Made by a program: the position numbers and the translations under genes. DNA of 64,000 nt from Prevotella sp. (GTDB taxonomy: Bacteria > Bacteroidota > Bacteroidia > Bacteroidales > Bacteroidaceae): assembly GCA_024684515.1 (NCBI GenBank), contig JAIKWS010000060.1, positions 29,673-93,672 on the forward strand. Direction: 5' to 3'. Positions within the stretch are counted from its first letter, which is position 1. Each line of letters opens with the position of its first letter. The notes under the pieces are model-generated. The model was given only the letters and a program-made list of their open reading frames with translations. It searched no databases and had not been told where the DNA came from. Shown in pieces: positions 1 through 7,902 of the stretch.

Positions 1-845
1 AAAGATGACGTACCTGCCGACACGTTACCCGTGCGTTGTTTCACAGCATTGGTAGCTACCATTCCTGTGCCGGCGTCACCTTCAGGAGGACATACGGGGA
101 TACCAGCCTTCAGATGGCCGCTGACATCGAGACGCTTGGCACCTTCCGGGGTGAGGAATCCAGCATTCTCGCCAGCATTCAATGACTTTGGCAGTATGTC
201 GAGCAACTTCCATGAGAAGCCTTTGGGAGCAACGAGCTCGTCGAACTTCTTCACCATCGTGGCATCGTAGGTCTTTGTGGCTGGATCGACAGGAATCATG
301 CCAGAAGCATCGCCAACGCCAAGCACGAACTTACCAGTCACCTGCCAGTGTACATAGCCAGCCAGCGTGGTCAGATACTTGATGTCAGAGACGTGCTCCT
401 CGTTGTCGAGGATGGCCTCATAGAGATGGCTGATGCTCCATCGAAGGGGGATATTGTAGTTGAACAACTTGCTGAGTTCAGCAGCTGCCTTTCCTGTATT
501 GGTGTTGCGCCAGGTGCGGAAAGGAACCAGTATCTCCTCTTTGCTGTTGAATGCCATATAGCCGTGCATCATGGCCGAGAAGCCAATAGCGGCGAGAGAT
601 TCAATCTCACAGTCGTATTGCTTCTGGACATCTTTGCGAAGTTCGGCATAGCAGTCCTGAAGTCCATACCATATTGCCTCTGTGGAGTATGTCCACAAGC
701 CGTCCACGAGCTGGTTTTCCCACTCGTGCGAGCCCTGGGCAATAGGCTTGTTGTCCTCGTCAATGAGGACAGCCTTGATGCGGGTAGATCCAAACTCAAT
801 ACCGAGTATGGCCTTTCCTGCTTCTATTGTTTGTTTTGCGGTCAT
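1..845 (-). CDS. araB: L-ribulokinase, FGGY family (3' part beyond window)
   Basis: This would phosphorylate L-ribulose to L-ribulose-5-phosphate in the cytoplasm, the second step of L-arabinose breakdown. The gene is absent from the ORF track because it runs off the window; I translated it from the minus-strand ATG at 845. It begins [20 protein letters not shown], and the FGGY-kinase phosphate-binding motif [15 protein letters not shown] lies at about residues 14-28. About 281 codons are visible, roughly half of a usual 530-residue enzyme. It is the last visible gene of the arabinose operon, 110 nt after araA. FGGY kinases differ in sugar, so the ribulokinase call rests mainly on the adjacent araA and araD. 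Confidence 0.9.
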   Translation of the reverse strand, partial: MTAKQTIEAGKAILGIEFGSTRIKAVLIDEDNKPIAQGSHEWENQLVDGLWTYSTEAIWYGLQDCYAELRKDVQKQYDCEIESLAAIGFSAMMHGYMAFNSKEEILVPFRTWRNTNTGKAAAELSKLFNYNIPLRWSISHLYEAILDNEEHVSDIKYLTTLAGYVHWQVTGKFVLGVGDASGMIPVDPATKTYDATMVKKFDELVAPKGFSWKLLDILPKSLNAGENAGFLTPEGAKRLDVSGHLKAGIPVCPPEGDAGTGMVATNAVKQRTGNVSAGTSS

Positions 846-870
846 TTCTTAATTCATTTAATTAAACACA

Positions 871-947
871 GAATAAACAGAGGACACAGAGTAGATAGAG
901 AAGAGGGTAGTTTGCTTGGTTCTCTATTTCCTCTGTGACCTCCGTGA
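871..947. repeat. Imperfect inverted repeat between araA and araB
   Basis: An arm around 874-902 (with CAGAGGACACAGAG and GATAGAGAA) is largely complementary to 921-946 (TCTCTATTTCCTCTGTGACC). Transcribed with the operon, it could form a hairpin of about 25 bp in the only long gap of the cluster. It could terminate part of the transcripts or stabilise araA mRNA. There is no clear T-tract, so its role is open. Confidence 0.5.
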
Positions 948-955
948 TAAATCAT

Positions 956-2497
956 TTACATCAGAGCCTTGCTAAGCATGTAGTACATCTCGTTGTTGCG
1001 AAGCTGCTGCTTGAACTCAGCGGTCTTGGTGTCCTTATTGATCCTTACATATTCGATGCCAAGCATCTCGGCGAAGTCTTCCCAGTACTCCTCGGTGATG
1101 TCGTAGGAGAATGCGCTGTGGTGTGTGCCGCCAGCCAGGATCCATGCTCCAGCACCAATCTCGAATGTGGGCTGTGGAACCCAGAGAGCAGAAGCTACTG
1201 GCAGATTAGGCATTGGCTTTGGCTCGATGCACTCTACCTCCTGCGAGATGAGGCGGAAGCGGTTGCCCAGGTCTACGACAGTAGCCTTGATGCCACGTCC
1301 TACCTTAGAAGTGAATACGAGACGGGCAGTCTGCTGCTTGCGGATGCCGATGCCCAGGAAGTGAACCTCTAGCTTTGGCTTGTCGACAGCGATGAGTGGG
1401 CATACCTCGAGCATGTGGCTCTGCAGGCAAGAGCTGCGGTCGCCAGCGAAGTTCAGGGTGTAGTCCTCCAGGAACGAGCAGCCGGTAGGCATACCCTGCT
1501 GGATGACCCACAGTGTGCGGTAGAGGCAAGCAGTCTTCCAGTCGCCCTCGGCACCGAAGCCATAGCCCTCTTCCATCAGACGCTGTGATGCCAGACCAGG
1601 AATCTGGTCGAAGCCACAGAAGTTGGGATCGTCGATATTGGCATCACCCAGGTCGTCGAAGTTGGTGGTGAAGGCAGTAGCACCCTCATCCTTCAGCACG
1701 CGACGCAGGGCAATCTCTGCCTTGGCGGCATTCTTTACCTTCTGCCAGTAAACCTCTTCGCCACTCTCGTCAATCTTGATGCTGTAGAGTTTCTTGTATT
1801 CCTCAACAAGTTCGTCGGCATCGGAATCAGTCACCTTCTTGAAATATTCCATGAGAGAGCTGACGGGATAGTAGTCCACATGGTATCCCAGACGCTGCTC
1901 GAACTCCACGCGATCTCCATCCGTAACGGCAACATTGTTCATGTTCATACCGAACATCAGGCATCGCACGTTGTGAGCGTCAGCCACACCAGCAGCCACA
2001 CGTGCCCAAACGGCAATCTGCTTCTGAGCCTGCTCGTCCTTCCAGTAGCCACAAACCACCTTGCGAGGAACACGCATACGGGTGCAGATGTGTCCGAACT
2101 CGATATCGCCGTGAGCACTCTGGTTCAGGTTCATGAAGTCCATGTCCATTGTCTCCCAGGGTATCTCTGCGTTGTACTGTGTGTGGAAGTGCAGCATGGG
2201 CTTCTTCAGAGCCTGCAAGCCCTTGATCCACATCTTGGCAGGAGAGAAGGTGTGCATCCATGTAATGATACCGATACATTTCTCTTCGTTGTTGGCAGCG
2301 AGCATGACCTGCTCTACTTCCTTCGAGCTGTTGGCGGTACCTTTATAGACAATCTTCACGGGGATGTTGCCACTGGCGTTCAGGCCAGCAACCATTTCCT
2401 TAGAGTGTCCGTCAACTGCAACCACGGCATCACCTCCATAGAGGAGCTGAGCACCTGTTACCCACCAAATCTCGTAATTGTCAAATGCTTTAATCAT
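956..2497 (-). CDS. araA: L-arabinose isomerase
   Basis: This cytoplasmic enzyme interconverts L-arabinose and L-ribulose, the first step of arabinose use. The 513-residue product has family-typical length and starts MIKAFDNYEIWWVTGAQLLYGG, the classic AraA N-terminus (E-W-x-T/V-G-x-Q-x-LYG). Further family segments are IGIITWMHTFSPAKMWI at about 96-112, MDFMNLNQSAHGDIEFG and the C-terminal GGTHHSAFSYD, which contributes metal-binding histidines. It lies 47 nt after araD and 110 nt before araB in one transcription direction. The ATG at 2497 matches the family start. Confidence 0.97.
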   Translation of the reverse strand: MIKAFDNYEIWWVTGAQLLYGGDAVVAVDGHSKEMVAGLNASGNIPVKIVYKGTANSSKEVEQVMLAANNEEKCIGIITWMHTFSPAKMWIKGLQALKKPMLHFHTQYNAEIPWETMDMDFMNLNQSAHGDIEFGHICTRMRVPRKVVCGYWKDEQAQKQIAVWARVAAGVADAHNVRCLMFGMNMNNVAVTDGDRVEFEQRLGYHVDYYPVSSLMEYFKKVTDSDADELVEEYKKLYSIKIDESGEEVYWQKVKNAAKAEIALRRVLKDEGATAFTTNFDDLGDANIDDPNFCGFDQIPGLASQRLMEEGYGFGAEGDWKTACLYRTLWVIQQGMPTGCSFLEDYTLNFAGDRSSCLQSHMLEVCPLIAVDKPKLEVHFLGIGIRKQQTARLVFTSKVGRGIKATVVDLGNRFRLISQEVECIEPKPMPNLPVASALWVPQPTFEIGAGAWILAGGTHHSAFSYDITEEYWEDFAEMLGIEYVRINKDTKTAEFKQQLRNNEMYYMLSKALM

Positions 2498-2544
2498 TGT
2501 TGTGAAGTTTTGAAGTTATTAATTGATAGTTGATAAATTGTGTA

Positions 2545-3255
2545 TTAATGTTTCTGGCCTTTCTGTCCGTAGTAGGCATTGGGGCCATGTTTGCGCATGT
2601 AGTGCTTCTCTACCAGCAGCGGGTTCATCGTCAGGTTTGGATTGACGGAGAATGCCACGAATGCCATCTTGGCACACTGTTCCATGACTTTTGCGTTGTA
2701 GACGGCATTGTCGGGTGATGTGCCCCATGAGAATGGTCCATGATTCTTGACCAGCACGGCAGGTGTGTGATCGGGATTGATCTTGCGGATATTGAGTATC
2801 TCGTCAACGATGACGTTGCCAGTCTCCAGTTCATACTGTCCCTTGACCTCAGCCTCTGTCATGTCGCGAGTGCAGGGGATGTCCTTGTAGAAATAGTCGG
2901 CATGAGTGGTGCCGATATTGGGGATGTCGCGACCAGCCTGTGCAAATGCTGTGGCATAGGTGCTGTGGGTATGTACCACTCCCTGGATGTTGGGGAATGC
3001 CTTATATAATATAAGATGTGTAGGGGTGTCGCTCGAGGGATTGAGGTCGCCTTCTACCACCTTTCCCGTCTCGAGGTCTACCACCACCATGTCCTCGGCT
3101 TTCATCTCGTCGTAGCTGACGCCACTGGGTTTGATGACGACCAGTCCTTTTTCACGGTCTATTCCCGAGACATTGCCCCAGGTAAAGATCACCAGTCCTT
3201 GTTTTACAAGGTCGAGATTGGCCTTGAATACTTTTTGTTTCAGTTCTTCAAGCAT
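2545..3255 (-). CDS. araD: L-ribulose-5-phosphate 4-epimerase
   Basis: This enzyme converts L-ribulose-5-phosphate to D-xylulose-5-phosphate, feeding arabinose carbon into the pentose phosphate pathway. The 236-residue class II aldolase-fold protein shows [21 protein letters not shown] at about 25-45, the zinc-ligand motif [16 protein letters not shown] near 93, and [16 protein letters not shown]. The C-terminal [14 protein letters not shown] is typical of AraD. It starts 12 nt after the Nudix-type regulator and precedes araA, so it is co-transcribed with both. It is full length with no abnormality. Confidence 0.96.
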   Translation of the reverse strand: MLEELKQKVFKANLDLVKQGLVIFTWGNVSGIDREKGLVVIKPSGVSYDEMKAEDMVVVDLETGKVVEGDLNPSSDTPTHLILYKAFPNIQGVVHTHSTYATAFAQAGRDIPNIGTTHADYFYKDIPCTRDMTEAEVKGQYELETGNVIVDEILNIRKINPDHTPAVLVKNHGPFSWGTSPDNAVYNAKVMEQCAKMAFVAFSVNPNLTMNPLLVEKHYMRKHGPNAYYGQKGQKH

Positions 3256-3267
3256 AGTATTTTAGTT

Positions 3268-3942
3268 TTAAAGTTTGAAATTTGGGTCTTCATTGTATGC
3301 TCTTTTGTTGAATCGATAGAGTGCAGCCCCTCGCTTGGATGTCAGTTTGTCGATCAGTTCTGTCTTCTCGATGAAGTCCATATCCTTTATTCGCTTGCGG
3401 AAGTTGCGTTTGTCGATTTCCTGTCCGCTGACAGCCTCATAGAGATGCTGTAGCTGTGTTAGTGTGAAGAGTTGTGGCAACAGACGGAAGCCGATGGGTT
3501 CGGTATGCATTTTCTGCTGCATCTGCCGCAAGGCCTGCCGTACCATTTTGTTGTGGTCTGAATACAGTTCAGGCAGGCTGTTGATGTCTACCCATTCCAC
3601 CTGGTGCTCCTGTCGCAGTTGCTCATCGTAGTCTTTCACATTGATAAGGGCATAATAGGCTATGGAGATGACTCGCTCGCCTGGGTCGCGGTCAATGCTA
3701 CCAAAGGCACCTACCTGTCGCATATATAGGTTATGCAGTCCTGTCAGCGACTGCAAGGTGCGAGCGGCACAGTCGTCTATGCCCTCGTCAGCGGCAACGA
3801 AGCCTCCGTAGAGGCTCCATTCGCCACGTCCGGGATCCATCTGGCGTCGGCCGATGAGTACTTTCAGCTTTCCTTCATCAAAGCCGAAGATAATCACATC
3901 GACCGACACCCAGACTTTCGAATGTTCGCTATAGAACGTCAT
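3268..3942 (-). CDS. araR: Nudix-type transcriptional regulator (AraR-like)
   Basis: The 224-residue protein has a Nudix-like N-terminal domain (about 1-150) and a winged-helix C-terminus (about 155-224, including DKRNFRKRIKDMDFIEKTE and SKRGAALYRFN). The Nudix box is degenerate: GGFVAADEGIDDCAARTLQS lacks the REUxEE glutamates needed for hydrolysis, as in NrtR-type regulators. In Bacteroides, L-arabinose genes are known to be controlled by a Nudix-family AraR that uses arabinose as effector. Its position inside the operon, 6 nt after the symporter and 12 nt before araD, supports the same role here. A palindrome at the operon promoter is a candidate operator. An active Nudix hydrolase is less likely. 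Confidence 0.85.
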   Translation of the reverse strand: MTFYSEHSKVWVSVDVIIFGFDEGKLKVLIGRRQMDPGRGEWSLYGGFVAADEGIDDCAARTLQSLTGLHNLYMRQVGAFGSIDRDPGERVISIAYYALINVKDYDEQLRQEHQVEWVDINSLPELYSDHNKMVRQALRQMQQKMHTEPIGFRLLPQLFTLTQLQHLYEAVSGQEIDKRNFRKRIKDMDFIEKTELIDKLTSKRGAALYRFNKRAYNEDPNFKL

Positions 3943-3948
3943 TATTGT

Positions 3949-5667
3949 TTAGAAGAAATACCAGTAGAAGCAGCCACAGAGAACGATGACGCCCAGTGTG
4001 CCTACAACATCCCATACGCCCCAGCTCTCGCGGATCTGCTTGCGATACTCAGGAGTGAAGGTGATGGCATCGACCTGAGCCTTCGAAGGTGCGGGAGTGA
4101 AGAATGAGATGACTACCATGAGTGCAACGATGAATACCAGTAGCCAGCACTCGAAGACGAGCCAGTTGGTCTGCCAGAACCATGCGGTGGCATCCCAGAA
4201 GGCACCATCCATAGCTGCCTTGCCAGAATCGGTGATAACGTTGGTCACCAGACGGAGCATACCTACTGCAAAACCACCGATGAGGCCCCACTGGCCAGCC
4301 AGCGGAGTGATCTTCTTTGAGAAGATACCCAGTGTGAACACAGCCACCATAGCGGGAGCCAGCAGCGACTGGATGCCCTGCAGATAGCTGTAGAGTGTAT
4401 CCATCGACATCATCACAGGCATCCAGGCCAGACCAAGCAGTACCACGACAACGGTGGCGATACGTCCTACGAGCACGTAGTGGTCCTCGCTCTTGCCTTT
4501 CTTCATGGGCTTGTAGAAGTCCTCGGTGAACAGTGTGGCACAGCTGTTGAAGAATGCTGCCAGAGATGCTACCAGAGCACAGATGAAACCAATGGTGACG
4601 ATACCCTTGACACCGATAGGCAGTACCTGCTTCACCATGCCTGCGAAAGCAGCATCGGTATTTGACAGGTCAAACTGTCCGTTCTGGGCTAGTGCTGCGG
4701 CAATCATGCCTGGGATAAGGAACATGAACACGGGGAGCAGCTTGAAGTAGCCGGCAGCGATAGTACCACGACGGGCACGCTTCATCACCTCTCTGTTGTC
4801 CTCGCCCTTGGTCTGTCCAAGCACACGCTGAACGATGTGCTGGTCAGTACACCAGTACCAGAAGCCGATGATAGAGGCACCGATGAATACGACGAAGCCA
4901 GGATATTCCTGATACATGGGGTCGCCTTCTTCCCAGTGGAACATGTGGGTGGTGCCGTAGCCATCGTGCAGCTGTCCGCAGTAGTCCATCATGGCAGTCC
5001 AGCCTTCAGAGATGCTGCCACCGCCCAGTGCTGCCAGTCCCAGGAATAGCACCAGGAACGAGCCGATGATGAGGATAGGTGTCTGTATGGCCGACAGCGT
5101 CATCACACCCTTCATGCCTCCGAAGACGGTGAAGACAGCTGTGATGGCAATCAGGCCAATGGCTCCAAACCAGAAGGGGATGCCGAGCAGATATTCGAAG
5201 AAGATACCGCCTGTGAATGCTGTTACGGAAACTTTGGTCAGCACATAGGCAATCAGGGTGATGATCGAGAGCCATGAACCTGTTGCGTTGGTATAGCGGA
5301 ATTTCAGGAAGTCGGGCATTGTGATGATCTTGCCCATCTTGTTGTTCAGCAACTGATAGAAAGGTACGAAGAGCCAGCCGAGGATGAGGATCATCCAGCC
5401 TTGCATCTCCCAATGGGCCATGCCCACACCGTCCTTGGCACCAGTACCAGCCAGGCCTACCAAGTGCTCTGAGCCGATGTTGGCTGCAAAAATAGCGGCA
5501 CCAATGATGTACCAGGGTTCACCTTTACCGAAAAGATAGTCCTGGGAGTCTGCACCCTTCATCTTTTCCTTGTCCTTCTTGATGGCACGGTATACTGCCC
5601 ATACCACACCCAGAATGCCGACAGCCAGTATCAGCCAGTCGAGCCATTGAAATTCGTGTGAATTCAT
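3949..5667 (-). CDS. Sodium:solute symporter (SSS family), probable arabinose importer
   Basis: The 572-residue inner-membrane protein has about 14 hydrophobic segments, as in the SGLT/SSS family. It starts MNSHEFQWLDWLILAVGILG, and the first cytoplasmic stretch leads to the family segment ANIGSEHLVGLAGTGAKDG near 65-85. GFWYWCTDQHIVQRVLG is another SSS hallmark. It would couple inward Na+ flow to sugar uptake. Its place between a mutarotase gene and the AraR-like regulator, inside the arabinose operon, points to L-arabinose as substrate; that specificity is inferred from context. The intergenic distances are 37 and 6 nt. Confidence 0.9.
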   Translation of the reverse strand: MNSHEFQWLDWLILAVGILGVVWAVYRAIKKDKEKMKGADSQDYLFGKGEPWYIIGAAIFAANIGSEHLVGLAGTGAKDGVGMAHWEMQGWMILILGWLFVPFYQLLNNKMGKIITMPDFLKFRYTNATGSWLSIITLIAYVLTKVSVTAFTGGIFFEYLLGIPFWFGAIGLIAITAVFTVFGGMKGVMTLSAIQTPILIIGSFLVLFLGLAALGGGSISEGWTAMMDYCGQLHDGYGTTHMFHWEEGDPMYQEYPGFVVFIGASIIGFWYWCTDQHIVQRVLGQTKGEDNREVMKRARRGTIAAGYFKLLPVFMFLIPGMIAAALAQNGQFDLSNTDAAFAGMVKQVLPIGVKGIVTIGFICALVASLAAFFNSCATLFTEDFYKPMKKGKSEDHYVLVGRIATVVVVLLGLAWMPVMMSMDTLYSYLQGIQSLLAPAMVAVFTLGIFSKKITPLAGQWGLIGGFAVGMLRLVTNVITDSGKAAMDGAFWDATAWFWQTNWLVFECWLLVFIVALMVVISFFTPAPSKAQVDAITFTPEYRKQIRESWGVWDVVGTLGVIVLCGCFYWYFF

Positions 5668-5704
5668 TTTTCGTTAGTTAATTAAATATAGTTGTTTACG
5701 TTCA

Positions 5705-6898
5705 TTATTTAATAGAGAACTTATAGGCCGCATGGCTATAGTACTTCTCGCCTGGACGAAGCACGGGGCTGGCCCACTCGGGATGGTTGGGGCTGTCGGG
5801 ATACTTCTGGCTCTCCAGACAAACGCTGACGTGCTGTGGATAGTGCTTGCCCAGCTTGCGGACGATTTTCTCTTCGCCACCTACACCCTGGAAGTTTCCA
5901 CTATATACCTGTACGCCAGGCTCGTTGGTGAACATCTCCATGAAGATGCCAGTCTTGGGAGAGTAGAGCGATGCACAAACCTGTGTGTCGTCACCCTTGC
6001 CGTCCTTATAGGTGTTCAGGCACCAGTTGTGGTCGTAGCCATGAGCATTCTGGGTCTGATAATAGCTCGAATAGATGCTGTCGCCCACAGCATGTGGCTG
6101 TCTGAAGTCCATTGGAGTACGTTCCACGGGCAGGATTTTGCCAGTAGGCATGTAGCTGTCGTCACTCTCGGTGAAGTAGTCGGCATTCACGTAGAGGATC
6201 ATGTCGGTGCCCTTCTCCTCGAAGTTGCCGTTCAGATTATAATAGTTGTGGTTTGTCTGGTTGATAATGGTTGGCTTGTCTGTCGTAGCCTCCCAGGTGA
6301 TGTCGAGTGTGCAGTCGTCAGTCACCTTGTAGGTTGTGGTAGCCGTCACGTTGCCAGGGAATCCGTTTTCGCCATCCTCAGCTACGATGGTCAGTTTCAG
6401 CGTCTGGCCGTCTACCTGCTCAGCCTTGTAGACACGGTTCATCCAGCCTGTGTCGCCACCTCCGTGCAGACAGTGGTCACGACCTCCGTGCTTGTCGTTC
6501 TGCTTCAGCTGATAGTCGATGCTGTCGAGAGTGAACTTACCCATGTTGATGCGGTTGGCATAGCGGCCAACGCTCGATCCGTAGTCGGTGGGAGTGTGCT
6601 GCGTGTCCATGTACTGGGCGATGTTGTCGAAGCCCAGGACCACGTCAGTCAGCGAGTCACCATTGTTGGGGACCATCAGCGATACCACGCGGGCGCCATA
6701 GTTGGTGATGCATACCTCCATACCCTTCTGGTTCTTCAGGGTGTAGAGCTTCACGGTGTCACCAGCTACGATAGTGTCAAACTTGGCGGGGTTAAGACCA
6801 GAGGCGGTCAGCTGCTCGGCTTTGTCGGCAGTACATGCTGTAAAAGTGAGGGCCATCAAGGCACCGGCACTCAGCAATGTTCCTTTCAGATTTTTCAT
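5705..6898 (-). CDS. galM: Aldose 1-epimerase (mutarotase), predicted lipoprotein
   Basis: This protein interconverts alpha and beta anomers of a sugar, here probably arabinose, before transport or isomerisation. The N-terminus has a lipoprotein signal ending in the lipobox LTFTAC (Cys about 22), so it is probably anchored to a membrane facing the periplasm. The GalM fold follows, with NYGARVVSLMVPN near 70, SSVGRYANRINMGKFTLD near 107, NQTNHNYYNLNG near 216 with a catalytic-type histidine, and EPGVQVYSGNF near the C-terminus. It is the first gene of the arabinose operon, preceded by a Bacteroidota promoter and a palindromic candidate operator. Confidence 0.93.
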   Translation of the reverse strand: MKNLKGTLLSAGALMALTFTACTADKAEQLTASGLNPAKFDTIVAGDTVKLYTLKNQKGMEVCITNYGARVVSLMVPNNGDSLTDVVLGFDNIAQYMDTQHTPTDYGSSVGRYANRINMGKFTLDSIDYQLKQNDKHGGRDHCLHGGGDTGWMNRVYKAEQVDGQTLKLTIVAEDGENGFPGNVTATTTYKVTDDCTLDITWEATTDKPTIINQTNHNYYNLNGNFEEKGTDMILYVNADYFTESDDSYMPTGKILPVERTPMDFRQPHAVGDSIYSSYYQTQNAHGYDHNWCLNTYKDGKGDDTQVCASLYSPKTGIFMEMFTNEPGVQVYSGNFQGVGGEEKIVRKLGKHYPQHVSVCLESQKYPDSPNHPEWASPVLRPGEKYYSHAAYKFSIK

Positions 6899-6947
6899 TT
6901 GCTTTTCAGTTTTAAGTTATGTTTTAAATACAATTTTCAGATTTTGG

Positions 6948-6961
6948 GTGTAAAGTTACAC
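6948..6961. promoter_or_regulatory. Candidate operator of the arabinose operon
   Basis: GTGTAAAGTTACAC is a perfect inverted repeat with 6-nt arms and a 2-nt centre. It coincides with the -7 box of the operon promoter, the position expected for a repressor site. The natural candidate binder is the Nudix-type regulator encoded in the operon. Binding is inferred, not shown. Confidence 0.5.
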
Positions 6962-6982
6962 ATAATTTCTGATTCAGCCAAA
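6951..6982 (-). promoter_or_regulatory. Promoter of the arabinose operon
   Basis: On the minus strand TTTG (6982-6979) is followed after exactly 20 nt by TAACTTTA (6958-6951). This fits the Bacteroidota -33/-7 pattern TTTG-N19-21-TAnnTTTG with one mismatch. The start codon of galM lies about 50 nt downstream. Confidence 0.65.
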
Positions 6983-7298
6983 TATCTGACAGCGAAATTT
7001 TCTTAATGCCTGTTTTTTCCTTGTAATCTGCTCCATAATTCATCCTATTTCCATAAAAAAGAATGCAGTTGAGGTCCTCGTGTGAGTCTTTTTGCATGTA
7101 GGCTGGTTTTGATGTCTGGAGGTAACTGTCAAATTACTTTGTCTCTCAAAACAGCATGTCGCTCAACATCTCACTCACGATGTGCTTATTGGAAAAGGGT
7201 GATGGTTTCAGGGGAAAAGGAAAGCCGTATTGTAATCGTGTGAGACAGAGGTTCGGAGCCTGAAAAAAGTTTACATTTCAAAAATGGCTAAAAAGGGA

Positions 7299-7391
7299 TT
7301 TTTATCTCCCTAGTTAGAAAAAACTTTTTTCCTAACTGGAGAAATATTTTTTCCTCACTAGGAAAATATTTTCTTCTAGTAAGGGAGAAAT
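7299..7391. repeat. Four degenerate ~22-bp dyads of the TTTTCCTAG...GGAAAA family
   Basis: Units such as TTTTTTCCTAACTGGAGAAA and TTTTTTCCTCACTAGGAAAA follow each other, each a short imperfect palindrome. A second four-unit block with the same design lies at 37757-37847, so this is a dispersed family rather than local low complexity. Confidence 0.6.
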
Positions 7392-7485
7392 TCCGGCCTT
7401 TTCTGTTATGTGAAAATACTTTACATATTGCTATCTTGAATTTTAGGTGATTGGACAAAATCTCTTACCAAGAATTGCTCAAGAA

Positions 7486-7605
7486 GTGAGCTGTTAAGTG
7501 AGCTGTTGAGAGAGTTGTTGGGTGAGCTGTTGGGTGAGTTGTTGGGTGAACTGTTGGGTGAGCTGTTGGGTGAGCTGTTAAGTGAGTTGTTGAGTGAGCT
7601 GTTGC
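7486..7605. repeat. 12-bp tandem repeat, ten copies
   Basis: The unit GTGAGCTGTTGG repeats ten times without length change, with substitutions only at a few positions (AGCTG/AGTTG/AACTG and TTGG/TTAA/TTGA). The multiple-of-three period leaves an open frame on the minus strand, which explains the 65-aa ORF in the track. There is no sign that it is translated. Confidence 0.85.
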
Positions 7606-7606
7606 C

Positions 7607-7671
7607 CAAACACCTCACTTTGTCAAAACGTCGTGTTTGTGGGCATTCAGAAGGATTGAGTGAGGTGTTTG
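7607..7671. repeat. 13-bp perfect inverted repeat
   Basis: CAAACACCTCACT at 7607-7619 is matched by AGTGAGGTGTTTG at 7659-7671, with a 39-nt spacer. It begins two bases after the 12-bp array. Its function is unknown. Confidence 0.65.
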
Positions 7672-7862
7672 CGTAAAAAGTGCTGGACTTCCGACTTCAA
7701 CAGCAGTATCAACCATCAAAAGATGAATCGTTGTATGAGAATATCCGCAAAAAACATATCGGGAAGGCACGGAAAAGACTTGCCCGTCATTAGCTAGTCG
7801 TCATGTCTCAACATTTAACTTCCATTAACTCAATATCTGACACTCGTCTCGTTTTTTCTTTG

Positions 7863-7870
7863 TACCTTTG
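7863..7870 (+). promoter_or_regulatory. -7 box of the valS promoter
   Basis: TACCTTTG matches the Bacteroidota -7 consensus TAnnTTTG and is followed by GCACCCC, 32 nt before the valS ATG. The -33 element is poorly defined. The same TACCTTTGCA core precedes the tRNA pair at 20612. Confidence 0.55.
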
Positions 7871-7902
7871 CACCCCAAATGAGAAAGCATATATAAATAG
7901 GT

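Larger units (their letters stand above)
6899..7902. other. 1-kb intergenic region between the ara operon and valS
   Basis: This divergent region holds the ara promoter, a block of four short dyads (7299-7391), a ten-copy 12-bp tandem repeat (7486-7605), a 13-bp inverted repeat (7607-7619 with 7659-7671), a 38-codon open frame without a recognised family (7680-7793) and the valS promoter. I see no convincing full gene. ORF-track entries here are products of the repeats. Confidence 0.7.

Noticed and set aside
5732-7006. 424-aa plus-strand ORF opposite galM
   Set aside because: It is a shadow of the mutarotase gene: no family motifs, and the opposite strand encodes a complete, well-conserved enzyme with promoter and signal peptide.
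7421-7618. 65-aa ORF with repeated NSSPNNSPNSS
   Set aside because: It is the translation of the 12-bp tandem repeat, whose period keeps any frame open. There is no start context or homology.
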